A stretch of 64,000 bases of DNA from Dehalococcoidales bacterium (GTDB lineage: Bacteria; Chloroflexota; Dehalococcoidia; Dehalococcoidales; UBA2162): contig JAUYHA010000049.1 in the NCBI GenBank assembly GCA_030690265.1, positions 62,001-126,000 of the forward strand, written 5' to 3'. Positions 42,284 through 50,562 of the stretch are shown here, in pieces. Numbering within the stretch: position 1 is the stretch's first letter; each line of letters begins with the position of its first letter. The notes beneath the pieces were generated by a model that had not been told where the DNA came from, ran no database searches, and was given only the letters and a program-made list of their open reading frames with translations. The position numbers and the translations under genes are program-made.

Positions 42284-43134
42284 AGCAAATGGGGCGCAGA
42301 GAGTTCATCAAATATTCGGGCGGGCTGATAGGGTTTGTGCTCCTGGGTAAATACATCAGGTTCCCTTTTTCCTCCCGGGCTTCTGGGCAAGCTTCCGGAC
42401 AGGAGTCAGTTTTGAAGCGAGCGGCTGACGGGCTGGGCACGGTAGCTGACCCGGCTAACAGATTTGCCATGGTAATAGATGTCGGGGCATGTATCGGCTG
42501 TAGGAGATGCCAGTGGGGGTGTAAAGAAGAGAATAATATCCCGGACACCATCTCTCCGCCCTGGATAGAGGTATTTGAGGTGAAATCCGATGTAAGCGTC
42601 GGCGGTCACCCATCACTGCAAGACCTCAAGGAAGGAGTCACTACATCCTATACGGAATCTCCTCGAGAGGGAAGGTGGTATTTACCCGCCCAGTGTAATC
42701 ACTGTGACAATCCGCCGTGTGTCAAAGTCTGTCCCGTGGGAGCAACCTATAAGGATAAAGATGGGCTTGTTTTGATGAATTACGATAGGTGTATCGGTTG
42801 CCGAATTTGTGTGGTAGCCTGTCCCTACAGCGCCCGTCGCTTTAACTGGTTGGAACCAGAAATTCCTGCTGACGAGACGAACCCGCTGGTGCCGGTCCGT
42901 CCCCTGAGCGTTGTTGAGAAGTGCACTTTCTGCGTACACCGAACCCGGCAAGGAAAGTTACCCCGCTGCGTTGAGGTATGCCCGGTGCGAGCCCGGCACT
43001 TCGGCAACATTAACGACCCGGAAAGCGAAGTTGCCAAAATATTAGAGACAAACCTGAGCTTCCGTCTTTTGGAGGAAGCTAATACTCATCCTCACATATG
43101 GTACATTACACGGGGTAAAAAATGGCTGCAATGA
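42280..43134 (+). CDS. Four-cluster iron-sulfur subunit (PsrB/NrfC/HmcB-type), module 1
   Basis: 284 residues. N-terminal MGRREFIKYSGG is twin-arginine-like. Cysteine motifs CIGCRRCQWGCKEEN, CNHCDNPPCVKVCPVGA, CIGCRICVVACPYSA and CTFCVHR...CVEVCPVRA coordinate four [4Fe-4S] clusters. Family members wire an NrfD membrane quinone site to a partner on the outer face. Overlaps nrfD by 13 bp. No molybdopterin catalytic subunit is present in this cluster. Confidence 0.92.
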   Translation: MKQMGRREFIKYSGGLIGFVLLGKYIRFPFSSRASGQASGQESVLKRAADGLGTVADPANRFAMVIDVGACIGCRRCQWGCKEENNIPDTISPPWIEVFEVKSDVSVGGHPSLQDLKEGVTTSYTESPREGRWYLPAQCNHCDNPPCVKVCPVGATYKDKDGLVLMNYDRCIGCRICVVACPYSARRFNWLEPEIPADETNPLVPVRPLSVVEKCTFCVHRTRQGKLPRCVEVCPVRARHFGNINDPESEVAKILETNLSFRLLEEANTHPHIWYITRGKKWLQ

Positions 43135-44444
43135 TGAGAAGAAGAACAGATAGACCAGATAGAGTTACCCTGGATTTGATGCGGCCGGTACTATTTACAG
43201 GCAGAGCCTTTTTCCCGTTAGCTGCTCTGGTGGTAGTTGTCTTTGGCTTGTATGTTTATACCTTCTACATTCAAGTTACCCAGGGTCATGGAGCTGCTAC
43301 CGGTCAATCCACCCCGGTGGGAGCGGTATGGGGCCTGTATGTTGCCAGTATTGTCTTTTTCATAGGTATCAGTCATGTCGGCATCGGCGTTTCTGCTGCC
43401 ACTCGCCTCCTCAACCTGCACTATTTAAGACCTTATGCCAGGGTAGCTGAGCTACTTACCCTGTTCTGTTTACCGGCGGCTGTTCTCATTATCACCCTGG
43501 ATATTGGCAGACCAGAAAGGTTTCTCATAAATGTTATGATATACGGGCGCATTCAGGCACCCTTTGTCTGGTCAGCCACCGTTATCTCGGTCTATCTTTT
43601 TGCCAGTCTCGTCTATCTCTACTTATCAATGCGCCGGGATTTAGCACTGAGTGCCAGGTATGTGCCAAGGTGGGGGTGGTTATACAGGCTATTAGCCCTG
43701 GGCTATGAGGATACCGAGGAAGCAAGAGAATTGCATGAAAAAGTCCTGTGGTGGATGGCTCTGGTCCTTATCCCCATTATGGTTTCAGTGCACTCCGTTT
43801 ACGGTTTTGTCTTCGGTCTTCATGGTGGCAGGCCGGGGTGGTTTAACCCTTTTATGGCTCCGTACTTCGTCCTCGGAGCTCTGATTAATGGCTTTGCCAC
43901 CCTCGTTGCTGTGGTGGCTATCATCCGCAAGCTCTATCATTGGGAAGAGTATCTACCCGTTGAAGCAATAAGGAACCTCGCCCGGTTCCTTTGCTGGATG
44001 ACGGCCATATATATCTATTTCATGGGGGCTGAATACCTTACCTATATTTACAGTCCGCCGGCTGGTGAGGTCAGTGTGGCTCGGTCCGTATTGAAAGGTG
44101 AGTTTAGCCTGATTTTCTGGCCGGCAATGGGCACACTTGTTCTCGGCTGGCTTTTGCTCTTTCTTAATCAAACCATATTCAACCGCCAGTTTACTCTCTG
44201 GGTCACTGTCGTTGGAGCCTGCTTGATAAACATTGTCTTGTTTGCTACGCGGTACCTGATTGTGGTACCTTCCCTGCTGCGCCCTCTTCTTCCTTTTCCG
44301 ACCGGCACCTACACGCCAACTTTGTACGAGTGGGGAGCATTTCTCGGAGTGGCTGCCTTTGTGGTTGGCGCCTATACGCTATTTCTGAAGGTCTTTCCGA
44401 TTATAGAGCTTCCCCATTCCAGTGAGCTGGAGGAGCGGCGGTGA
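43122..44444 (+). CDS. NrfD/PsrC-family membrane subunit, module 1
   Basis: 440 residues, about ten membrane helices. VGIGVSAATRLLNLHYLRP, TLDIGRPERFLINVMIYGR and WWMALVLIPIMVSVHSVYGFVFGLHGGRPGWFNPFMAPYFVLGALINGFA are landmark segments of the long NrfD type (as in ActC/HmcC). Contains the putative quinone site but no heme-binding His pattern. Acts with the preceding Fe-S and nonaheme subunits. Confidence 0.93.
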   Translation: MAAMMRRRTDRPDRVTLDLMRPVLFTGRAFFPLAALVVVVFGLYVYTFYIQVTQGHGAATGQSTPVGAVWGLYVASIVFFIGISHVGIGVSAATRLLNLHYLRPYARVAELLTLFCLPAAVLIITLDIGRPERFLINVMIYGRIQAPFVWSATVISVYLFASLVYLYLSMRRDLALSARYVPRWGWLYRLLALGYEDTEEARELHEKVLWWMALVLIPIMVSVHSVYGFVFGLHGGRPGWFNPFMAPYFVLGALINGFATLVAVVAIIRKLYHWEEYLPVEAIRNLARFLCWMTAIYIYFMGAEYLTYIYSPPAGEVSVARSVLKGEFSLIFWPAMGTLVLGWLLLFLNQTIFNRQFTLWVTVVGACLINIVLFATRYLIVVPSLLRPLLPFPTGTYTPTLYEWGAFLGVAAFVVGAYTLFLKVFPIIELPHSSELEERR

Positions 44445-44644
44445 CGAAAAAGTTGCTCATTATTTCAGCCAATGCGGTGGTGAGCCTGACAATGGCAGCT
44501 ACCGGCTTGACCCGAATGATTCTGAGAGACCCCCTCCTGGGGGGTGGTTACGAGTTCTCTACTCTGCTGTGGATTACCGGCCTGATAACCCTTTTCTTGA
44601 TACCGCTGGAAATATGCATAATAAAGCCGTTTAAAAGAAGTTAA
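44441..44644 (+). CDS. Small two-helix membrane protein of module 1
   Basis: 67 residues; GTG overlaps the nrfD stop by 4 bp (GTGA). Two predicted helices (LLIISANAVVSLTMAATGL and FSTLLWITGLITLFLIPLEICII) joined by a short loop, basic C-terminus. Not recognised by name. The coupling and place in the cluster suggest an accessory membrane subunit, as small extra subunits occur in ActF/HmcD-like complexes. Confidence 0.75.
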   Translation: MTKKLLIISANAVVSLTMAATGLTRMILRDPLLGGGYEFSTLLWITGLITLFLIPLEICIIKPFKRS

Positions 44645-44709
44645 CCAGAATATAGCCAGGGTAAAGTTTACGGCAAAGAATACTTGTCACCAGGGTAAGG
44701 TAGCTAAAA

Positions 44710-45459
44710 ATGAAACATTTAGCTAGGGCCGGGGTGTTATTATCAGCGGTACTCCTATTCGTTTTTGTTGGCCTCAGAGTAATGCCTATCCCGCCCTTTC
44801 TGACCGGTTTTGGCTTTCACCAGAAGAATGTGGAGGAAAATGAGGCGCTGTGGGCGAGCCTGCCGTTTCAGTATGTTAGTTCTTCTATCTGCAGTGATTG
44901 TCACCAAAATGAGTACAGCTTGCGGGAGAAGGCGAAGCACCGGTCAGTTAGCTGTGAGACCTGTCACGGCCCAGCCAGGGAACATCTGGCAACTGGAGCA
45001 GCCGAGACTCTGGATACCTCAAGAGAACTTTGCGGATTGTGCCATGCTCGGCTTATCTCTCGGCCCAGCGGCTTTCCCCAGGTAGATATGGGAAAGATGG
45101 GCGGGGATGCGGAGTGCATAACCTGCCATGACCCCCATGAGCCTCGGGTAGGGATGCCTCCCGAGGTTCCCCATCACCTGGAGGAACGCAGCGACTGCCA
45201 GACATGCCATAGTCCGAGTGAGCCTCTGGAAATACCACCACCTCAGACTCCCCATACTCTGGAGGGACGGACTGATTGCCTGTCGTGCCACGGTCCATCC
45301 GAAATCAGAGGAGCTACATTACCCCATATCCCCAGCAGTGTAGCTGGAATAACTGATTGCCTGGCGTGTCATAGTGTCGGCGGGGGAATCAAACCTTTAC
45401 CCCAGGACCACCTCGGGCGCAAAAGCACCACCTGTTTGAACTGTCATCGGAGTGAGTGA
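44710..45459 (+). CDS. Octaheme c-type cytochrome, membrane-anchored
   Basis: 249 residues. N-terminal helix (GVLLSAVLLFVFVGLRVM) as signal anchor, then eight CXXCH motifs: CSDCH, CETCH, CGLCH, CITCH, CQTCH, CLSCH, CLACH, CLNCH. The second half is built of repeats of the form PHxLExRxDCxxCHxPSE. Its last part resembles the diheme lipoprotein at 37236. Overlaps the following Fe-S gene by 4 bp; first gene of module 2. Confidence 0.9.
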   Translation: MKHLARAGVLLSAVLLFVFVGLRVMPIPPFLTGFGFHQKNVEENEALWASLPFQYVSSSICSDCHQNEYSLREKAKHRSVSCETCHGPAREHLATGAAETLDTSRELCGLCHARLISRPSGFPQVDMGKMGGDAECITCHDPHEPRVGMPPEVPHHLEERSDCQTCHSPSEPLEIPPPQTPHTLEGRTDCLSCHGPSEIRGATLPHIPSSVAGITDCLACHSVGGGIKPLPQDHLGRKSTTCLNCHRSE

Positions 45460-46268
45460 AGAAAATGAAAATTTCACGGCGGGATTTTGTAAAAATAGGG
45501 GCTAAGGGATTGCTGGGGGGAATTATCGCTTATAGTATTCCTTCCCTGTTACGAAATTTTGCGCCGGTGGGCGGTGTTAGCCGGTCTCTGGCGGCAGCTT
45601 ACCCTGCTGAACTTGAGTGGGAAAAACGCTACTGGGGATTTATCGTAGATAATGAAAAGTGTATTGGCTGCGGCAGATGTGTCCGGGCTTGCAAGCTGGA
45701 AAACAAGGTACCCTGGGAAGCTGAATATAACCGAACCTGGGTTGAGAGATATGTTATTGCTGAGGACGGAGAGGTTTTTGTTGACTCCCCGGAGGCGGGC
45801 AGGGATGGCTTTATCGCTGAACCCGTAAATAAGAAATACCTGGGTCTGGATGTCAGGAAAAGCTTTTTTGTGCCCAAACTTTGTAACCAGTGTGATAACC
45901 CGCCCTGCGTAACCGTTTGTCCGGTTGGGGCTACCTATATGACCAAGGATGGGGTTATCCTGATTGACCAGGAACACTGTATTGGCTGCGGCTATTGTAT
46001 CCAGGCATGCCCCTACGGGGCAAGATTTTTCCTCCCCGAGGAAAGGGTGGTAGATAAATGCACCTGGTGTTACCACCGCATCCAGAAGGGGCTTGCTCCG
46101 GCCTGTGTCGAGGTATGTCCGGTGGGAGCCAGGATTTTTGGTGACCTGCGGGACCCGAATAGCCAGGTAAGGAAAATACTTGCTGAGCAGCGTGTCTATG
46201 TTTTAAAACCGGATTTGGGTACCGAACCAAAGGTCTATTACATTGGATTTGAGAAGGGGGTACATTAA
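45456..46268 (+). CDS. Four-cluster iron-sulfur subunit, module 2 (Tat substrate)
   Basis: 270 residues from GTG 45456 (ATG 45465 also possible). Clear Tat signal SRRDFVKIGAKGLLGG. Four cluster motifs: CIGCGRCVRACKLEN, CNQCDNPPCVTVCPVGA, CIGCGYCIQACPYGA, CTWCYHR...CVEVCPVGA. Paralogue of the module 1 subunit, with which it shares the same order, so the two modules probably arose by duplication. Export by Tat places it on the outer face with the cytochromes. Confidence 0.93.
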   Translation: MKKMKISRRDFVKIGAKGLLGGIIAYSIPSLLRNFAPVGGVSRSLAAAYPAELEWEKRYWGFIVDNEKCIGCGRCVRACKLENKVPWEAEYNRTWVERYVIAEDGEVFVDSPEAGRDGFIAEPVNKKYLGLDVRKSFFVPKLCNQCDNPPCVTVCPVGATYMTKDGVILIDQEHCIGCGYCIQACPYGARFFLPEERVVDKCTWCYHRIQKGLAPACVEVCPVGARIFGDLRDPNSQVRKILAEQRVYVLKPDLGTEPKVYYIGFEKGVH

Positions 46269-46271
46269 GCT

Positions 46272-47450
46272 GTGGTCGGCTTCGTATTTCCTAACGAAGG
46301 TATGATAGAGTGGGATTTACTCATCGTTATTTATCCCTACATTACCGGCCTGGTGGCCGGTGCCTTCATCGTGTCATCCCTCTATCATGTCTTCGGTCTG
46401 ACCAAGCTCAAGCCCGTGGCTCGTTTCTCTCTGGTTGCCGCCCTCGCTTTTCTTATAGTTACTCCTCTGCCTCTGCTCATTCACCTGGGGCGACCGGAAA
46501 GAGGGCTGGAGATGTTTCTAACTCCGAACCTTAACTCGGCTATGTCTGCCTTCGGTTACATATGGTTTTTCTATCTCCTGCTGGTGCTTCTGGAAATCTG
46601 GCTCGTTTTCAGACAGGATATCGTGAACTACGCCATGACAACCGAGGGTACGAAGAAAACCATCTATTCTGCCTTAGCCTTAGGGGTCTATGACATATCA
46701 GAAGAATCCCTGGCTATTGACAAGAAGCTCATCAAGGTGTTTTCCTTCATTGGAATCCCCACCGCCGTTCTCCTGCATGGCTATGTTGGCTTCATCTTCG
46801 GGGCGGTTAAAGCCAACCCCTGGTGGTCTACCCCATTAATGCCTATCATCTTTCTGATGTCAGCTACAGTCTCCGGCATAGCCCTGCTGATTGTATTATA
46901 TGTCATCGTAAGCAAGCTCAGGAAAGTGCCCCTGGATTCTGCTTGCCTGCGAACCCTGGCTCTCTGGCTAGCCGGCTTTCTGGCTATAAATGTAGTCTTG
47001 GAAGGCCTGGAAGTCTTCTCCATGCTCTACGAGTCCGAGGAGAGCTGGGGTATCATCTCCCAGTTGATAACTCAGAAAATAGGCATCAGCTACTTCGGTA
47101 TCCAGTTTATCATGGGTGCCGTGGTGCCACTGCTTACCCTGGCATTTGTGGAGTTAGGTGTGGTGGGCGAAGATACCAGGACCTCTCTAAGATTTCTGGC
47201 TGCCAGCCTGGTGTTAATCGGTGTCTTTGCCATGCGCTGGAATGTGGTGATAGGGGGCCAATTGATGTCCAAGAGCCTGAGGGGTTTCTCAAGCTACACT
47301 CCGCCCCTTCTCGGCTTAAACGGGTTAATTATGGCGGCGCTGCTCATGGGACTGCCCTTTATCATATTAGCCGCAATTATTTATCTCATCCCTCCCTGGC
47401 AGGAAGAGCCTCAGAGGGAGACCGGGCTCAGGAGAAGGCGCTTACGATAG
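46272..47450 (+). CDS. NrfD-family membrane subunit, module 2
   Basis: 392 residues, nine or ten membrane helices. Start EWDLLIVIYPYITGLVAGAFIVSSLYHVFG, then LLIHLGRPERGLEMFLTPN and AVLLHGYVGFIFGAVKANPWWSTPLMPIIFLMSATVSGIALL. It is a different NrfD subtype from module 1 (shorter, TtrC/PsrC-like features) but keeps the GRPER loop. It starts 3 nt after the Fe-S gene. Ends the electron-transfer cluster; no terminator is obvious before the tRNA. Confidence 0.92.
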   Translation: MVGFVFPNEGMIEWDLLIVIYPYITGLVAGAFIVSSLYHVFGLTKLKPVARFSLVAALAFLIVTPLPLLIHLGRPERGLEMFLTPNLNSAMSAFGYIWFFYLLLVLLEIWLVFRQDIVNYAMTTEGTKKTIYSALALGVYDISEESLAIDKKLIKVFSFIGIPTAVLLHGYVGFIFGAVKANPWWSTPLMPIIFLMSATVSGIALLIVLYVIVSKLRKVPLDSACLRTLALWLAGFLAINVVLEGLEVFSMLYESEESWGIISQLITQKIGISYFGIQFIMGAVVPLLTLAFVELGVVGEDTRTSLRFLAASLVLIGVFAMRWNVVIGGQLMSKSLRGFSSYTPPLLGLNGLIMAALLMGLPFIILAAIIYLIPPWQEEPQRETGLRRRRLR

Positions 47451-47523
47451 AGCAGGGCGACTGGTTGTACTTGCCGGGCAACAGGGCAGGATTACTGGTA
47501 GTGGCTGGTAATCTGTAATTCTG

Positions 47524-47599
47524 TGGTAGGCCGTACAGGTCTCGAACCTGTGACACCCTGATTAAAAGTCAGGTGCTCTACCAACTGAGCTAACGGCCC
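47524..47599 (-). tRNA. tRNA-Lys (anticodon TTT)
   Basis: Reads GGGCCGTTAGCTCAGTTGG from 47599. D arm GCTC-AGTTGGTA-GAGC, anticodon arm CCTGA-CTTTTAA-TCAGG with TTT, T arm with GGTTCGAGACC, and acceptor GGGCCGT pairing with ACGGCCT, then A and an encoded CCA. All four stems close; 76 nt. Confidence 0.97.
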
Positions 47600-47761
47600 G
47601 TATGACAACTTTCCGGATATAACTTTATCCTTGCTTAATTTTACCACATTTGTGCAACTCTTTGGTTTCCTTTTTCTTTGCCCTGATTAATGTTAGAATG
47701 TAGATGCTGTCAGGGTAGATTTTTGCCTTGTTAACAGGTTTAGATGAGATGGGAGAACAAA

Positions 47762-48388
47762 ATGATTCTTGAAATGCTGGAAACAGGAGCCCTTGCCGCC
47801 AACTGCTACATTGTAGGCGATAACAGCAATGGAAGCAAGAGGGAGGGGATGATTATTGATCCGGGGGCTGAGGCTGAGCGGATTTTAGAGAGGGTTAATG
47901 ATTTAGAGCTGGAGACGAAACTTATCGTCTTAACTCACGGTCACCGGGACCACATTGGTGCTCTGAGCGAGTTGAAAGAAGCAACCGGAGCTGAAATCTG
48001 CCTTCATACTGCTGAGGCTGATGTTTTTCAGACGAAGCGCTCCCACTTTCAACAGCCTCCCCCTCCCCCGGACCGCTGGCTAAATGGCGGGGATACTCTG
48101 GAGATTGGCGCCCTTCGTTTTCTGGTTCTCCATACCCCGGGCCATACCCCTGGCGGGATTTGTCTCTGGGGAGAAGGAGTACTCTTCAGCGGGGACACCC
48201 TGTTCAACTTTGGCATCGGCCGCTACGATTTTCCGGGCAGCAGCGGCGCCCAATTAATGGATAGCCTTCATACCAAACTGATGGCTCTGCCCGATAACAC
48301 TATCGTTTACCCGGGGCATGGCCCGTCTACTACTATCGGCACCGAGCGCCGTGGCAATCCCTTCTTGACCGGCTTTTTTTCTCCTTAA
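47762..48388 (+). CDS. Metallo-beta-lactamase fold hydrolase, glyoxalase II-like
   Basis: 208 residues. Zinc motif LTHGHRDHIGAL (HXHXDH), then LHTPGHTPGG and FSGDTLF with further metal ligands and a final YPGHGPSTTIGTE. Typical compact bacterial MBL hydrolase often annotated as hydroxyacylglutathione hydrolase-like; glutathione use is unlikely in this kind of organism, so the thioester substrate is unknown. ATG 47762 has GGGAG upstream. Convergent with hppA, sharing 4 bp. Confidence 0.9.
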   Translation: MILEMLETGALAANCYIVGDNSNGSKREGMIIDPGAEAERILERVNDLELETKLIVLTHGHRDHIGALSELKEATGAEICLHTAEADVFQTKRSHFQQPPPPPDRWLNGGDTLEIGALRFLVLHTPGHTPGGICLWGEGVLFSGDTLFNFGIGRYDFPGSSGAQLMDSLHTKLMALPDNTIVYPGHGPSTTIGTERRGNPFLTGFFSP

Positions 48389-48398
48389 AAAAGCCCGG
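48369..48398. terminator. Hairpin in the convergent 3' ends of the MBL hydrolase and hppA
   Basis: CCGGCTTTTTT (48369-48379) pairs with AAAAAAGCCCGG (48387-48398, one bulged C). It covers both stop codons, so one short hairpin with T runs on either strand could end both transcripts. Confidence 0.5.
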
Positions 48399-50454
48399 AG
48401 AAATTAGCCAGCACCGGCGCCAGCAATAAAGCGGTTACCGCCATCAGCTTGAGCATAATGTTAAGCGATGGGCCAGCCGTGTCCTTCATCGGGTCGCCGG
48501 TGGTATCTCCTATTACGGCTATCTTGTGGGCTTCTGAGCCTTTTCCCCCAAAGTTTCCTGCCTCAATCCACTTCTTGGCATTATCCCAGGCTCCTCCAGC
48601 GTTATTTAAGGTAATGGCAAGAATAAAGCCCGTAGCCAGAGAGCCGATAAGAAAGCCACCGAGGGCGTATTTACCAAGTACCATGCCAACAATTATCGGG
48701 GCAACGAGAGCCATAAGTGATGGAGCTAACATCTCCTTAAGCGCCGCTCTGGTGCAGATATCCACGCATCTGCCGTATTCCGCCTGTGCCTTGCCTTCCC
48801 TCAGTCCCTTAATCTCACGCCACTGGCGCCGCACCTCTTCTACAATTAAGGCGGCGGTTACTCCTACTGATTTCATAGTCATAGCTACAAAGATGGCGGG
48901 TAAAAGAGCCCCGACAATGACCCCAACGACCAGGGGGGCGCTTAATATACTCAGCTCCGGCGACGAAATTACCTGTCCTTCATTGGAAATTGTCACCAGT
49001 CCCGCCGCCAGTCCGTAAGCGAGGGTGAGTCCCAGGGCATTCAGGGCGGCGGCACCAATGGCAAAGCCTTTGCCTGTCGCCGCCGTGGTGTTACCCAGCG
49101 AATCCAGAGCATCTGTCTTCTCCCTTACCTCAGGAGCTAATTCAGCCATGGTGCTGATGCCGCCAGCGTTGTCAGCTACCGGTCCGTAAGCATCAGTGGC
49201 CAGGGTTACTCCCAGTGTGGAAAGCATACCGGTGGCAGCTATGGCGACACCGTAAAAACCAGCCATTTTAAAGGCGATGATAGTGGTTATGGCGAGAAGT
49301 AAAACCGGTGGCCAGGTGCTGGTAAAACCGGTGATAAGCCCCTGGACTATGGCCGCCCCGCCGCCCACAGTTGAGGCTTTGGAGATTTCTCTGGTTGGTT
49401 TAAAGGCGTAGGAAGTAAAGTAGTTGGTGCTTTCTCCCATAAGCACCCCGGCTATCAGACCTGCCAGCACCGCCCAGAATATTGCCAGGCTGGCGCCCAA
49501 AAAATAGATGGCAAGAAAAGAAAATATGGCAGTTAATATTGAACTGCTAAGCGTGCCCCACCGCAGTGCCCCGAGGAGAGCCTCCATTTCCGGCTTTTCA
49601 CCAACCCTGACCAGGAAGCTACCAATGATAGAGGCGATGATACCTCCACCGGCAATCAACAATGGTAAATACCAGGCAGTCGCATTGTTAGCGACGATGC
49701 CGATGCCAACGGCGATGGTGCTTAAGACCATAGCTCCAATGATAGCCTCAACATAGGATTCGAACAGGTCAGCACCCATTCCGCAAACATCACCAACATT
49801 ATCACCAACCTGGTCAGCAATGACAGCGGCATTTCTCGGGTCGTCTTCCGGGATGCCGGCTTCAATTTTACCTACCAGGTCAGCGCCGGCATCAGCTCCT
49901 TTGGTAAAGATGCCGCCACCTACTCTGGCAAAAAGGGCTACCAGCGAGGCGCCGGTGGCATAAGCCGGGATTATGCTTGTGAAATACGGGTCATTATGCC
50001 AGAAAAGGTAAAGGATTGATACTCCGATAACTCCGATACTGACTACGGATAGCCCCATAACAGCACCACTGCGGAAGGCAACCCGCAGCCCCTGATTCAG
50101 GCTTTTTTCTGCAGCCGTCGTGGTGCGACCGTTAGCTCTTATGGCTATGTTCAAGCCGGCATACCCAGCCCCCAGAGAGCAGAGAGCTCCGAAAATAAAA
50201 GCTACCGCCGGTTTCCAGCCTAAAGCGGGACTAACGAAGCCGAGAACCCCCAAAATTAAAGTGATGATAATGACGACGATAATCTCGGTGCGATATTCGC
50301 GGTGGATAAAAGCCATAGCCCCTTCTTGAATAGCTCTGCAAATCTCCCTGACTCTTTCATTGCCTTTGTCCTGTTTTAAGACATACCGGACAAAGTAAGC
50401 GGCAGTACCGGCTCCAAGAATGCCGCTTATTACGCTTAGCCACACTAAATCCAT
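48385..50454 (-). CDS. hppA: Membrane-bound pyrophosphatase, K+-dependent type
   Basis: 689 residues, about 16 membrane helices. Couples pyrophosphate hydrolysis to H+ or Na+ export. Catalytic loops FTKGADAGADLVGKIEAGIPEDDPRN, VADQVGDNVGDVCGMGADLFESY, TDAYGPVADNAGG and GNTTAATGKG are intact. The alanine in GNTTAATGKG marks the K+-dependent subfamily (K+-independent ones have Lys). Whether H+ or Na+ is pumped cannot be decided here. It saves energy in anaerobes by recovering PPi from biosynthesis. Confidence 0.95.
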   Translation of the reverse strand: MDLVWLSVISGILGAGTAAYFVRYVLKQDKGNERVREICRAIQEGAMAFIHREYRTEIIVVIIITLILGVLGFVSPALGWKPAVAFIFGALCSLGAGYAGLNIAIRANGRTTTAAEKSLNQGLRVAFRSGAVMGLSVVSIGVIGVSILYLFWHNDPYFTSIIPAYATGASLVALFARVGGGIFTKGADAGADLVGKIEAGIPEDDPRNAAVIADQVGDNVGDVCGMGADLFESYVEAIIGAMVLSTIAVGIGIVANNATAWYLPLLIAGGGIIASIIGSFLVRVGEKPEMEALLGALRWGTLSSSILTAIFSFLAIYFLGASLAIFWAVLAGLIAGVLMGESTNYFTSYAFKPTREISKASTVGGGAAIVQGLITGFTSTWPPVLLLAITTIIAFKMAGFYGVAIAATGMLSTLGVTLATDAYGPVADNAGGISTMAELAPEVREKTDALDSLGNTTAATGKGFAIGAAALNALGLTLAYGLAAGLVTISNEGQVISSPELSILSAPLVVGVIVGALLPAIFVAMTMKSVGVTAALIVEEVRRQWREIKGLREGKAQAEYGRCVDICTRAALKEMLAPSLMALVAPIIVGMVLGKYALGGFLIGSLATGFILAITLNNAGGAWDNAKKWIEAGNFGGKGSEAHKIAVIGDTTGDPMKDTAGPSLNIMLKLMAVTALLLAPVLANFSGLF

Positions 50455-50562
50455 CTTCTTTTCTCCTTTCTCCTGGCTAAAACTGGGCTGCTGGTTCAGT
50501 CAAAAAGTTTAATCTGAATCAAAAAGCGTATGGTTTTCCGAGGGCAATCTATTGTGGTTAGG

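Noticed and set aside
46823-47518. 231-codon open frame overlapping the second NrfD gene
   Set aside because: Out-of-frame shadow of NrfD; its product is Pro/Gly/Arg-rich without helices or motifs.
48385-48388. Frameshift or mis-assembly suspected at the overlap of convergent stop codons
   Set aside because: Both proteins end at normal family positions; the overlap is just compact convergent packing with a shared hairpin.
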